From Dasyornis broadbenti (Eukaryota > Chordata > Aves > Passeriformes > Dasyornithidae): a DNA stretch of 64,000 bases. The notes below the pieces were generated by a model. That model saw only the letters and a program-made list of their open reading frames with translations. It did not search any database and was not told where the DNA came from. The stretch is taken from the NCBI GenBank assembly GCA_013397935.1, contig VZRN01005387.1:504555-568554 (forward strand), given 5' to 3'. A program made the position numbers and the translations under genes. Positions 1 to 14,031 of the stretch are shown in pieces; the first letter of the stretch is position 1, and each line of letters opens with the position of its first letter.

Positions 1-2790
1 GAGGAAAAAGAATCCTTCAGCTGACTGCAACAAGTAGAATAATAATACGAAACTGAAAAATAGACAATAATATCCTCAAATAGGTGTTTTATGGTTATGA
101 ATCAATATTTTTTGCATTCTGAATTCATCAGGATCTTCACTAAATGTTTCTCAAAATGCCCCAGAGGCAAAACATTCAAAGGGCCTGAGGAATGTAGGTG
201 CCTTAGTCAGGTTTGAAAACATGACTTAAGTTAGTTGGTTAGTATACTTTTGAAAATTTTATTCTGTCCTCTATATTTAAGGCACATCCCATTGATAACT
301 GTATTCACATCTTATACTTCAAGTAAAACCACTTTTTTTAGTAGTCAAATTCCCTCATATTCTGTAGTGTCCAGAAGACATCTCAACGCTTTGTGATTTC
401 ATGTGAAAATCATGTGTACTCACATCCAAAAGATGTGGGTAGGTTCAAGAAAGTTCACTCAAAAATGCCACCAGTAGAACACAGATTCTGAAAAACATGA
501 AAAACAAGTTATCACGGGTACTCCAAACTCTGGTTTCTTATTAGCTCCTACTTAGTGACCCTATCCCAACTTCACAGGTCAGGTTCTGAGTCCTGCACAT
601 ACCGTAACTTCCAGGAACTTATCTACAAAGCTCTCATTTTGGCTTCACTTAATGCTGATGAATTGCGTTACTCAGAGTGAGTCAAGCAGATGTGTACATA
701 ACCATATAATTTGCTGATTTGTCTTCCCATTTCCTTTTTTCCACTTTTAGCTACCTTTGAGTAGTCCCCCTTTTGTCTTTCCAGAATTGCACGTGTAAGC
801 AACATTAAAATCAACAATACCCTCACCATCTTCTTAACGTGTCACAATGGTTCAGTTCAGTTCTTAGGCAGAAGTCCCTTTTCCAACATATCTGCTTTAT
901 TTAGGATGTAATTAGAAGCATGAGGCAGCTTTTCCCAGTTAACGCTGAATCATCTGGCGTTGACCACTATTTGCCTTCTGTATGTCAATGTATATGTTTG
1001 CAAAATTAAAACCAGACTAAGATAATCCTCGACCAAGCAAAATGCCAAATTTGAATTCCTGAATCCATAACAAATCTATGTCTACTTCACAGCATAGGCA
1101 TCTTCATCCCCTCATGGAGCTCTGTCTCTATAATTATGAAAAAAGAAGTTAAACCAAAGGCAGTAAGTAATCAAACCAGTGGATGGATGACAGAGCAGCC
1201 TGCTAGTGACATTCCCTTTGTCTCTGCTTCATTCTTTCTTCTGTCACATTAATTTATGCAAGCAGTGACAAGTAAAAGAAAAAGCGTATAACCAGCATCC
1301 ATCACATCTGCCACAAATATTTTAGTTATAGTAGGCACCGAAAGGGGGAATTTACAAACTTGGAGTATATTTTTAAGTTTCATCTCTTTTGCTGTGGAGT
1401 ATACTCCAAAGAAAACAGTTTGCTCCACTAAATAGCTTATCATGCAGACCTGAAATTAATTCACACCACCACGTGTTCACCACTAATTCTTCAGTAAGTC
1501 AATGAGTCCCAACTAAGAACTGTCCAAAAACACAGGAGGGGAGGTGACACCGGTCCAGAGCGCAGAGCCAACCACAGCCAGCCACGGGTGCCCAGTGCTG
1601 TCCCTGCCACAGCTGGCAGAGCCTGGGGAGCTGGCACAGCTACTCCCACGGATCCCGAGGGGCTCAGGCAGTCCCGGTCCGGGGGATTCCTGTGCCCGGC
1701 TCCACGGCTGCCCACCCTGCCAGTGCCACCTCCCCGTCCTCCCCAGCACCCTCCCAGGTCTGCCAGACAACTTGAGGTAGGTCTCCACCTTCCCTTAACG
1801 GAACTAAATTGTAAATATGTAAAAGGCAGGAGAAATCCCAGGCTGTTGATTTTGGTTTCTATTCAGTTAGGGCCGGGGATCTTGTTGAAGGTTGTTCACA
1901 TATGTTACTCTCCTAGAGTTGGTGCTGTTCGTCCTAGTCACACAACAAAGAAATGAATTTTCATTGTCCACCTCATCCATTCCCTTCTCCATTGATACCT
2001 GCAAGTTCTGTTCAGTGCCCAGGAGGTTTTTATGGGCAGGAATTACAAATGTTCCTAGGAAAGTTGCAAGCTCACCTTTGTCCCATGTGTCAGAGGGACG
2101 GCCGGCGCCACAGGGCCCCACACCTGGGCACTGCTGAGCGCTCAGGGAAAGCTGCTGCTGCTGCCTCTCTGAAAGAGTATTTAAGAAAGGAGAAAATGCC
2201 ACAAAGGGGAGGAAAAAAGTGAGCTAAACAGCCCTGCAACCCCCGAGGTCAGAGAAGGAGGAGAGGAAGAGACACTCCAGACACTCACCAGTGCAGCTGG
2301 ATGTTGATCCTTGGCACCGCTTTTACCAGTGACTTTGGCAATGTATTATGAAGGAATCATTAAGAGGATCATTGCCAGCATCCCTGCAAAGTGCCACGGT
2401 GGCAATAGCAGAGAAACCACCTCACTAAGGCACTGCCCTTTGGCACAAAACATTCCTGAGCACCAGGCCCCGTCCCCTGCACACATTCCTCTTATAACCT
2501 GAGCCTCAGCCTCTCCCTCATGCACCATCCGTGCTTGCTCATCTCCTCTGTGGGTGGTGGTGTCAGCATTTTGAGATGCCTGAGAGAAATAAATTACAAG
2601 TTCAATTCTGCCATTTCAAAGGCTGCTCGCCTTGCAGATCTTGCTGTCTGTACATCCTGCATGTGCAAGGTGTGGAGTTGGGGGTGATGGACCAGCCAGC
2701 AGAGAAACAAGAAAAGGAACCTAGAGCAAACTTCCAGAAAAGGATCACACAAACATTTTCTCAGTAATAAACTGTTAAGCTCTTAATAAT

Positions 2791-2851
2791 AATTAAAAAA
2801 AAAAAACCAAAAATCAAATCAAAACAAAACCCCCAACAAAACAACACAGAA
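2791..2851 (+). repeat. A-rich low-complexity tract
   Basis: A run of A followed by CAAAA-type repeats (CCAAAAATCAAATCAAAACA). No element body was recognised upstream. Confidence 0.8.
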
Positions 2852-4883
2852 AATTAATTCTTTTCTCATCTGGCTTAATTATCTCAAAGACAGAGATTGG
2901 GTTGGATTCAGCTACTGAGTTAAAAAATAAATCTCTAATTTAAATAATTTATTTTTGAACAGCAGATGAGCTAATGATATTTCCATATCCTGTACTCTGC
3001 ATTCTATGCAGCCTCTCATTGCATATAAACATTATTTTTTCCTTTTTAACTTAATGTTATCCTTTTCATGAGATAAATTGCTGATATCCTGTTGATAAGC
3101 AAGTTCTGTGATATAAAGTTATGAGGTAAATAACTACCCAATTCAATTATGGCACATTTCTTAGCTCTACCACAGGTAAGCTATAAACTGTGTTTATCTG
3201 TTTGGCATTCTGTTTATCCTTGTGGGAGATCTGGTATCTGCCATCTCTGCTCGTCTGTCCAATCCTCTCAGCTGCTCCTTGTGCGTGCTTGCCAGGGACG
3301 TCTTGTGTGCTGTGCCCTGCTGAGGCTCCCTCCTCCTCTGCTCCAGGCTGGCTTCCAACTTGTGCCTCACTATGCCAACTGGAGATCTGCCTAAGTAGCT
3401 CTGTTTTGTTACTGGTCAATGTCCATTAATAACACCACTTCACATCATCTCACTAATCCAAAAGCCATCATTACTCAAATAAAACACAATCAAGACCTAA
3501 TAGCAGGCCACCCTTATGCTGCCGGACTAGTCAAAGCCAAGTCAAGGTGAAAAAAAATCAATCTAAGGAAAAACCTGCAGCAATAACAACAAATAGAATT
3601 TACCAATGTTTGGATATAAGAAACACAAAACAAACTTAGCAGGATAAGTATGCACTCCGTCCTAATGAAGTTTCTAATGGCCAAATTTTAGTTTTATTGG
3701 TACTGATGCAAGTCTGCGGCAATTCTACTGTTTTCCCAGATAGCCATTCTGGATTTGCCTGACTGGAGCCAAGATCAGCGTGTGGCCTCTGAACTCCATT
3801 CTCTCACTTAGAAGCAGCTGATATGAAGTATTTAGTTACTTTATTTTAAGCTTTCCAACCTTCTATTAAATCTTTTGGGTTTAGGGCAAATTTGTTCCTC
3901 GGATGTCACTTAACTTACTACTCCTCCTTTCCTTGGTAATTAAGATTTATCTCTAGCAAGGGAAATAAAGTGTGCTAAAATAAATCTGAACAATACTAAT
4001 GATGTTTTTCTAAATATATACTTTTTATAGGCTCAGGAATACTAATGTTACCCTTCCTAGTGTTCACCAGACATTTCTGTTGGCTCTAGCACACAATCCA
4101 GCCTTTTACCTTACACAGAGGTGTCTATAGAAGCTGACAGAATGAAGAAGCTTCTCATTAAAAAAAAAAACAACTCAAAACCAAAAAAATCCCCACCCAT
4201 CTGGGACCACTTTACTATTTTCAGTTTTCCAGCTTTTCACTGGAATCAGAAAGACTCAGTTACAAGAAAGAGTTTTCCTTCTCTTGTTGAAATTCAGAAA
4301 CATACAAGTCAGCACCGCTGTGGTTCTAATCTCAGCTTTCAGCTTGAGGAGCTGAACTGTGGTCACTTGTTCTCTGTAACTACCAGAGAATTCAGGAAAA
4401 CTGTTAAGATCAAATTATGCCTTTTCAAGGGCAGGCAACTCACATGGTAATGTGCTGAGCCACCACCAAGGAATGCTCTGGATTCTATTAATACAGGGGC
4501 AATTTTGTAGCATTTTCTCCAAATGTGTAGCCTTACAAAAAAAGCCTTATTTTCATGTAGCTAACACAGAGGAAAATGTGGTTAGAAACTTACTAGTTAA
4601 GTATAGAAACTTTGGCTTGAACAAGAGGACAATTATTCTGGAGTTTGTAATTTAGGAATTAGCAGTTAGATCATAAAACAGGCTACTGGTAAACGCTAAG
4701 TATTAAGAATTTGAATAAAACATATTTTTTTGTTACTGACACCGAGACCATTTCACTAACTAGTACGCATGCATAAAGTGATTAGACTTGGATGCAGTTT
4801 TTGAGGCACGTGTTCATGAACATACATTTATGTCTTATTTTTTTCTAAAAGTTTGGTCTTACATCAATGCATGATAAATATGC

Positions 4884-4899
4884 AAAAAAAAAAAAAAAA
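4884..4899 (+). repeat. Poly(A) tract, 16 bases
   Basis: A homopolymer followed by an A/G-rich tail. No retroposed gene is recognisable upstream. Confidence 0.95.
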
Positions 4900-5730
4900 G
4901 AAGAAAAAGGATGTAGTATATTTTAAGAGAGCAAGACCTAACAAGCTATTGAAAAGAGTGTTTGTAAGAGTGTCTCAGTTCATTGTAAATGTTTTGACAG
5001 TTTTCAAACTGATTTCTCAACAGCTTGCTGTCACACAAAGGCATACGAGAATTCTGTTCTACATACTGAAATGTTTTAGATAAACTGGGAGGAGCATTAC
5101 ATTTCTGAAGTGCATATCATACCAGTACACCTTTCCTGTGGCTAATCAAAAGTAGAGAGTAGTCACGGTAAATCTGCAGTCAGTATGAGCTGTTTCAAAC
5201 CGTCCACCTAGAAAAACACAGTTTCTCTTTGCAATCCAAATTCTACAGTGCTCACAGGAGCTGTGACTTGTCAGAACTCCTCTGTGTTAAACACCAACCC
5301 TCCCCTGCCACACACAGAGCCACAGTGTGATTCCACTGGGTAGAGATGGCAGGAAACTTCAGCCTTGGTAGAGACACCTGTGTTTCTCAGACTGCATATG
5401 TTATTTTAAATAAGCATGGAACATATTGGATCTTAGAATTACTCTGGATAATTTTCTGAAAACTACAGTTCAGTACTCAGATGTTGACAAAAAGACAAAA
5501 GTCAAGAGAAAAGGGATAAACAGAATCTTTAAACACTGACTAAATCTGTAGCGCACACACTGAAACATTGCTACTCACGCTAAGTAGATGCAAGGTAACT
5601 GATTCAAGCAGAACTATGGGCAAGGATAAATGTAAAAGATCAAGAAACTTCAGCTTTGCTATGAGTTCTACTAGGTGTAAAAATTAGAAATTATAACAGA
5701 GAAAATATTCCTCAGAGTCTCTTATCATGC

Positions 5731-5748
5731 AAAAAAAAAAAAAAAAAA
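5731..5748 (+). repeat. Poly(A) tract, 18 bases
   Basis: A homopolymer run. No polyadenylated retrocopy recognised upstream. Confidence 0.95.
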
Positions 5749-6763
5749 GGCAGTCACACAAAGAAGTAACCAGTAAGTAGATTTAAAGTTTAAAAAAAAG
5801 GAAGTATTTTTTAATGTATTAATTCTTGAAATGATAGCATTTATAACTTCAATATTTTGAATGCAAATGTATAGATTCCAAAAGAATTAAGCAAATTAGT
5901 ATAAAATGGGTTCGTCACTAGCTTTCAAACGTGACAGTAAAGATGTTCTGAAGAGGAAATATCTTCAACAGCAAATTCCTTTAAGCTGGGGCAGTGCTCT
6001 GAGAGATGTTCTTACACACTTATAGGCTTCCACTGCTGGCCACTCTCTGGGACAGAATACCGGGATAGATGGATCGTGGATCTTTATCCGTGCCTTCCAT
6101 TTCATATAACGGCACATGAATGCAAAAAAAAGACATCCTACTGCTTTCCAAAGATACTAGAAAAGGAATTTGCATGATACAGTTGTTCCAATGACCATAC
6201 AGGATTTAAATTTTAAGTCCTTTTCTCTGCCTCTGGCTACTGTACACTTCCTCAATAGACAGGAAATCTTCTCTAGTTCCTGAGTAGACACGAGAAAGGT
6301 CCTCAGTGTAGATAGAATTTCAGAATGGAAAAAAATGAGAATTACCAATTCAAACAATCAGTTTCCTGTCTTTCAGGAGCCTCGTGCCTTACTGTATAAT
6401 ACAATATAAACATAAGCTCTGTTTTCTCTTAGCATTTTCATTTCAGTTCATAATAAAATCAATCTCCTTATTCATATTAAAAAAATCAAATTAAAATGAA
6501 GTTGACACATTAATTTGGAAGTGAGCGATAAAAACAGATCCAAACCATGTGCTATTCTATTTTCAATCCACCATTTGTAGGAACTGGTTAAAACAAGTGA
6601 TGAGCCATTCATGCTGCTAGAGTCCAACATATAAAACTGATATTACAGAAACTGTCAGAAATTAGTTATTTCTTCAGTGTCAGCCTATGGCCTGTTATGC
6701 CCCATCTCCCACACTGTGCACCCTGCTCCAGGAGTTAACCAGAGGAGCTGCAGGGAGCCTCTT

Positions 6764-6780
6764 AAAAAAAAAAAAAAAAA
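6764..6780 (+). repeat. Poly(A) tract, 17 bases
   Basis: A homopolymer inside a GC-richer patch (about 6690-6900). It could mark an old retroposed fragment, but I recognise no source. Confidence 0.95.
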
Positions 6781-7559
6781 GTCCTGCTTAGTGATCTGGG
6801 ACTTGGGAGTTGCCCAGAGGAGTCCCACCAATCCAGAAAGCCAGGCTGCAGGAGAAAAGCACAAGGGTTGGCAATAGAAGATCCCTGACAGTGCCTGGGC
6901 CAGGAATCAGGAACAAAGTATTTTTCAGCTGGTTTTCTATAAGGGGACTATTGTGGTCATGCTACATCTCTGTGTGTCCATCAGAGGGGTTTGCTGAATT
7001 GCTCCTGTCCCTGGGAACAATGACTGAAGGTTTTATAGGCAGCTCTAGAACGCAAAGGTGTAACAGGACAGACTGAAATTTCTTCAGGCAGAGGGAAGAG
7101 GTGGTTCTTGGCGCCCGGCTGAAGGGAAGATACTTTCTACATTCTGAAACTTGAAAATAAAACCCTGAAATAAAAAAAACACCAAGTACTCGGACTTTTG
7201 GTTGTCACACCACTCCACCCTGAGAAGTTTCTGTCATAGAGAGTTCAAACTCCTCCTTCTTTCTCCCCTGTCCTAGGAGCAGGAGTCTCTCCTCCCTCAT
7301 TCTTCGTTCTCTCCTAACCTTGCAGGACACATTACCCCGTCCCCACAGGGACAATTTCAGCTTAACAGTTTCCTGTCTGACTATGAAACTCTTGTGGCTG
7401 TACTAGTGACTTGTGCTCATCACTACCGGAGCAATGAGAAGTATCTTCTTTCTCCAAAAAACAGCGAGAGGACTGAAGAGGGGAACAGCCATCTCAAGCT
7501 TTAGAATTTAAAGACTTTTAGGGGATTGATGGACTTAAAGTGTTTGCACTCCTTTGCAG

Positions 7560-7600
7560 ATACAGTTCAATATAGATTATATTTATATACAGTTCAATAT
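7560..7600 (+). repeat. 14-bp direct repeat
   Basis: ATACAGTTCAATAT at 7560-7573 and 7587-7600, separated by 13 AT-rich bases. Confidence 0.95.
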
Positions 7601-9399
7601 CAATAATGAGGAGAAATCTGAATTCTTGCATCAGATTCTTTTAGTAGGACTTACCTCTGCTCTTAAACATTTCTCTCAGTTTTTACAGTTTACTTAGTAT
7701 TGACACTTTATATGTGTAAGAAATTTTATTTCAGTCTTTCACTAATTTTTCCACAGTTGTATTGCATGAGATTTACACTGCAAAAATGCTGAAGCTGTGC
7801 CGAGGCAGTTTCTTCTTTTCCTTAAAATAAATGTTTTGGGTTTTTTTTTTTCCCCCCTATTAAAAATCAAACAATTTCAACATATTCAGGCTGTCACTAA
7901 AACAGCTAAGCACCCCTAGGACTGCAATGCTTGCCCAGACAAATGCACATTCCTGTCTGTAGAGACCTAGCCGGAATGTCTAGCATCAGAATTTCACATT
8001 TTGTGCAGTCAATTCTATTTCACATACGAAGCCACAAACCCATTACGGTCGAGAACGGCAGAAAGTCTGTTTTAAATTAGGTGACGCAAATACAGTAGTA
8101 ACAGAAACCACAGAAAGAGCCCAGACGTATGGAACAGACGTCCGGGCGAGGCAACCGAGTATGACAGGCAGGTATCAGTGAAATTGCTTCCCCAGCTCAC
8201 AGGTTTAGCAAACACTACTAATGAATAAAGCAATATTTTAACTGAGCAAAAAGGCAACGTAGTGTTTCACACTTCCCTTTTGCTGGAGCTCTGCCAAATA
8301 TGAAAGCAGCAGAAATAGGTAATCCCAGAGTGTCTTCAGTGAAGAGGCGCTTCACTACAGTGAGGGCTCTCTGCCTTTGAATGCGCAGCTGGAAGAGACA
8401 GCACACTATGAACCACTAAAGAAGGCAAAGCAAGACATTTAGACTCACAAGAGACACCATCACTTTCCAGAATAAAGCAGGAGAAAAAAACCATGCAGGC
8501 AAAAAATTAGACAATATTGCATTTTGTACTGTAGCTCCTTAAGAGAGCGAGATGACTGCCTGCATCAACCTCATTTTTATAATACCCGAAATTGTTCTAG
8601 CTTTAACGCAGAAACAGAAACAAATGGCTGACAATTTTTTAAATGGAATTGTTCTATTTTCCAAGATCATAAATGATGATGCGATTCGATGTAACAAAAA
8701 AGTTGGCACGATGAAACTAAACCCATACCTGTAAATCAGTGGATTAAAATAACTCAGTCACTTTCTAATAGAAAATTGCATGAAATTATTTTATTATTAA
8801 ATGAAATAACTCATTTATTTTAACATTTGGAGTGTTTGAAGTGACTTGTCACTCATCCAGCTCCGTTCTACCCAGCTGTGGTTCTAGCCATACTACATTG
8901 TTCCACTTGCTCAAGGACAAAGGAAGTTATTCATAACAGGTTAATGCCAGTAGAAGTTACACCTTTTGCTGTTTTTTCAGATTTTTTAGGCCAAGAAAAA
9001 TTGCCTTGTTGAGGTGATAAAGCCTTGATTTATATTAAGGTAGTTCAGTAATTCAAGAAGAGTTGGCACAAACACTAAAGAAGTTGTAGCTATTCACACA
9101 GAGAAAAAAGGCAAACTGAGCAAATACTGAAAAAATAGTATTTTCACTTTTTAAATCAACTTTTAAAATCCCAAAGAAATTCTCTACATTTAAGAAGGAA
9201 GTGAGTAAATCAGGTATATTATGAAGCATAAGTTAAACACGAATCACACAGGAGTTATGTCAAATTACTTTTGTACAACCAGCAGTTGGCTCAGAAACAA
9301 TGGAGAAACTGGAATCTTCTGTTGAAAAAGGTTGGCTACAAAAGCAAGCGTCTCTTTCACTCATTGAAAGGTGCCCCAGGATATTTATTTTGCATCAGT

Positions 9400-9425
9400 A
9401 CTGACACAACACTACTTGTGTCAGT
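9400..9425. repeat. Perfect 10-bp inverted repeat, 5' flank
   Basis: ACTGACACAA (9400-9409) and TTGTGTCAGT (9416-9425) around a six-base loop. Confidence 0.97.
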
Positions 9426-11124
9426 GTTTTGTATCTGTACTGCAGATTAAAAAAATACATTAAAGGAAGGTGTAGTATCTCACTAAGGAAAAAAATATGT
9501 TGTCCAAAATGGTTCATTTCTTTTTCTGTATGAGTCCTCTAGATCCTTCCTTTTCTCCCCATGTCTGTCTCTAAAAATTTATTTAACTTGCATACATTTT
9601 CCCTCCCCGATTTTTCTATATTTCATTCTCCTTTATATAATAAAAAGATCTATATTTAAAAATCAATTCTTCTCATAGAAATGACTCTTGTAGATTCTTC
9701 AAACCCATAAGGCAATGTTTTAAATTCACGTGACGCTTTAAAGAAAGCCTGTCTACTGATATTTTATTGAGTTAACATAGCAAAAGAGGAAATAACAGAC
9801 TATTCTTCAGACCTACATCCTTTGTGATAAATCAGAAATATTTCATCTTCAAATATCACTGCAGCACATTCACTCTATAGTTCATCCTGTCTTATTATTT
9901 CTGTTAGGAAAATAAATATTGAAGAATAGTGTGGGAAAAGCTAAAAACTAAAAATAATTAGTCCTTGATGTTGAAAACAATATTTCAGTAATAAATTTAT
10001 CTGATTTAGCCTGACACAGTCAGCCCATGATTCAAAAAAATGAAATCCGTAGTGCACAACAGGAGTGACGGAATCATTGAGCAGATTTTTACCATCAGCC
10101 ATTTCTGTAGCTCTCTTTGCACATGGTTTCTGTCCCTGCCTCAAACTCAGCTGGGGGAGCTTGGGGAGGACATGGATGAAGTCGTTTCCCTTCTCTAGAG
10201 TACCAACAATTCAGTGTTCTTATATTCAGATTTAATATATTATCTAATAAATGTCTTCATACCCCAACTGTAAATAATCACTGCAAATAGAACGGAACTT
10301 TATAATTTTTAATTAAAAAAATAAAAGAAGCATCCTTATATCAAGAACTTTGCTAAAAAGTCCTAAAGCCTTTTTTGAAAGAGTCTTCCTAGTGAAAATA
10401 ATTAATGGGATTTAAGCCTAAAGCAAGGTTTTCAGCTCTAGTTCATTATTACATCCAGACCTGTGGGTCTTCTGGAAAACTGGGTTTTATTCTTCACATT
10501 TTAATTAATTTCTGAATTTTAATAAGGCTGGTGTGTAAACCCAATGGCATTAGAATTCTTCATCCACACACTTGTAAAGAATAGTGTAAATTGAGAGTAA
10601 ATCTTAATAAATACAGAATACTTTTGGAATATGTTGCATAGCCTCCTCCATGCCTGAGAGGTCCAGAAGTAAAGAAACATGTGGGACCAAGCTGTAGGCT
10701 TTGATATACTTGGTCAATCAAAAAAAATCTCTGCTGAAGGCAGAAAAAGTATCCAAGATTTGCATTGCACCATGAAATTCGCATCAAGACCGAAAAAAAA
10801 TAGACAAATAAGCCCAAAAAGTAAATATTATCAAGCAATAAGGCAGAAATATTTAATATAAAGCCTTTTACCCAAAGACTCGAAGCAGTTCTTTCAAAAG
10901 ATGCATTCAAAATTAAATGGATGCAAAAAAGTAACAGAGAAAATGGGAACTGTTTTTTACAAGAAATGACTACAAGTAGTGTCTGGTTCAGCCTACCAAA
11001 GCTGATGCTAATGGAGCATATGATAACTTACCATCAGTACACCAGGAAAAGTAACAACTACTTTTTATGCAAATATATGATAAACTAGCCACAGATAAAT
11101 GTAGCCAGCAGATTGCAAGACTCT

Positions 11125-11225
11125 TTTTAATATCAAAGGACGGACTTCTGGAACAGTCTTTCAGTTACAGAAGCAACTGAACTCATCTGAGATGAGGCTT
11201 GATAAATTTACAACAGACTTAATCT
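11125..11225 (+). repeat. Possible degenerate CR1/L3-like remnant
   Basis: Phrases such as CTTTCAGTTACAGAAGCAAC and GAGATGAGGCTTGATAAATT recall the 3' region of old CR1/L3-family LINEs in sauropsids. The match is by eye and there is no diagnostic tail. Confidence 0.3.
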
Positions 11226-12097
11226 TCTTGCTGTTTTACACATTTCTTAACCTCTCAAGTGTAGGAATGCTTTCCTAATGCTTTGTTTGATCTATGTTTT
11301 TCAGTATTCATTTTATGTTTCATGACAGTGTAAAAAAATACAGGAAACCGTATATAATGATACCATTCGGTCACTGTAATTTTGGTCTTGTGCATCTCAA
11401 TGATCACATGCCCTTGATACGCCACGGTAATTTTAAAAATGCTGCGTTTAACGGTAAATGTGGTAAGCCACAATTGTAGAGCTGGGTAACGCTTGCTTTG
11501 GCTTTGCAAAATGAGATATCAAAGAGGTATAAGATCAACTTGCCATATTTGGCACCACCAAGTTTAAGTTAAACTTGTATCCTAGGTGAAGGGACAGTCA
11601 AATAAAACCATCCCTCTGGAAATAGCAGGGTACTGTACACAAACCAGAAGAATTATTGGTTGTAAAGCAGCCTGGACTGAATATAACAAACTCAGCTGGC
11701 TTCAGCTCAGGGAGCTGTTTCTTTTACTTCATAACAGAGCTTTTGTTTCAGAAGTTGAAGACCCTGTGTTTAGCCCAGCAGCAAACTCCCAAACGAATCA
11801 GCTCTGTGCAGGTTTGATAGTGTGCTTACAAGGCTTCCATGTGTGTATTATTCTGTCCTTGTACCTTAGACAATATGGTGTGGCTGCTTGTGTACTATCC
11901 CACACTTAAAAAAAATAAAATCTAAAAATAGACCAAAGCCTTCCCCTTGAAATATTTTTAAGAGCAACTGCGCCAGAAAAACACATTTCTAATCATCCAG
12001 AAGACACATCTACTATCACACTAGCTCCCACAAAATGGCTGGTCTCTCCCTTTATAAAAAAACTCATCCTGCACTTTCCTTCTTTGCTGATGGTAAA

Positions 12098-12120
12098 TGG
12101 GTCATACTCGCTATGACCCA
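12098..12120. repeat. Perfect 9-bp inverted repeat containing GGGTCA half-sites
   Basis: TGGGTCATA (12098-12106) and TATGACCCA (12112-12120) around CTCGC. The arms contain GGGTCA and its complement TGACCC, nuclear-receptor-type half-sites in inverted orientation with nine bases between them. Confidence 0.95.
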
Positions 12121-12766
12121 CTCTTAATTCTGTTTGTCAGTTACCAACACTTTCCTACTCCCATTGCCATTTTAATCTTCTCTCATGGACTAAACTACAT
12201 TATACAATCCAAGTTTCCCATTTCAGGTCATTACTATTATTTTAAGGTAATTTCCAACTTAAATATAAACCCATCCCATTTATTTATACAGGCATAAATA
12301 AAACCAGTTGAACGTGGAAGCACAAGTCAGCGTGAGGAAAGGTTATAGAAAGCCTTTTGTACGCTCAAATTTCAGCCAGTGTGTTCCACAAAAAATAACG
12401 TTTGTGAAATCATTACCTTGGAGATGAAATGGCACCGTGCTTGAAACACACAGTCTTAGAGCCTGAAATTTGTGGTTTATAATAATTACTTAAGAGCATT
12501 AGTCAGGAACAGAAAAACGACGGAAAGCAGAAAGTTGTATCTATTTTATTTAAAATGCTTTTACGGGACCATGACTTCATGTTCGTCGCACCATCAGGAA
12601 GGGCTGGGAAGCTTTACCCAGGGACACTGACAACTTCACTGGGGTTAGATGGATGCTCACCGGGCAGCAAATGCAAGAAACTTCACTTGTACCGACAGAC
12701 ACAGCTGTGACCTGCATTTCATGCACTCCCAAGGGAGATATGTGCTCGGTTGTTTAGAGAATCACA

Positions 12767-12793
12767 GTGCGAGTCGCTCTTCGAACCTCGCAC
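12767..12793. repeat. CpG-containing 7-bp hairpin in AT-rich flank
   Basis: GTGCGAG (12767-12773) and CTCGCAC (12787-12793) around a 13-base loop that itself contains TTCGAA. The CpG content is unusual for the surroundings. Confidence 0.9.
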
Positions 12794-14016
12794 AGGTGAA
12801 TAGAAAGACCAGGCAAGAAGACAAAGGAATGCAGATACTGACTCAATTTACATACAGCACAAGTGGCTGAAATATTTTGCATACCTGAGAGGGAAATCCA
12901 GTTAAGATTTAGAAAAGGGAGTAACTAATTTGCCCAGTTTGTTAGGGAGGTTTTCCAACAATCACAATCTTGATTTTATCCATTTATAAATCCAGTTATT
13001 TGGCACTTTACTAAAATAAAAGTTTAGAACCCTCCCTATTGCTTTGAATGAAAACCTCAGTCTGATTTGCTTTCACTCCTACCGAACAAGGCAAGAATCT
13101 ACTATTTTTTTTATCACATTATTGCAAACACCCATAGGGATAAACTCATAAATGAACACCACCGTCCCAGCTTAGCAAATATCCACAAAGTCAGCCTATG
13201 GCTCTACAGTTGCTACAGCTTCTGTAGGGTTGCTGCAGTTTCTTCATCTGTTTATATCAAATCTCAGTTTCTCCCACCCCTTTCTTTCTGACAAGGATGA
13301 CAGCAAAAAGTCGAAGCTCCAAAATACCAGGAAAGCCCTCTGGATTAGTTGTTTTGTGTGTTCTGATGTGCAATTCATTGACACCCACTGAAGAACACTA
13401 GACAAAAGGGAAACTCATACTAGGAAATCTAAATGATGTTCTACACCGAAAACCCTGTGGACTAGAAATAGCATCTTTACCTAAATATAGCTTAGGTAGA
13501 TTTTTTTTTGCTTTTCCCTTCCTCTGTCAAAAACTATTTCTCAAGTGAGAATCAGGAAAAACAACACAACTGAAAGCAAAAAAAAAGAAAAAGACCCCAG
13601 GAACAACTTCCATTACCTCATCAAATGTTTTCTTTGTTCATAGTTTTGGGAAAAATCATGATAACATTTACATATCATTGATATGTTTGTTTTATCTTGT
13701 GAAAAAGTAGATTTAAGGTTCTTAAAAATTATGAAGTTTGCACAACTCTTGCCACTACCCCAGCCAATGTATAATAGAGTGATCAGGAGGAATTAAAAAT
13801 CTAGCCCATTTTCAGAAAACGCAACAGAAAATATGGAATATAATTATGCAGAGTTAACATCCCTCTTAAGTCTGCTGTTGAGTATTACAATACTGAAACA
13901 GTAAATAAGGATCCACTTTTGCATCTGTCAAAAAATAGGCAAAGGACTCCTAGTGACATTGATTAGCAAGGGACAGAAAATTTCATAATGTGCTTCTACT
14001 AATCTATCCTACAAGC

Positions 14017-14031
14017 AAAAAAAAAAAAAAA
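14017..14031 (+). repeat. Poly(A) tract, 15 bases
   Basis: A homopolymer run in the 5' flank. Confidence 0.95.

Noticed and set aside
12760..12800. A tRNA-like TTCGAAC loop
   Set aside because: The flanking bases do not form T-arm, anticodon and acceptor stems, and A- and B-box promoters are absent.
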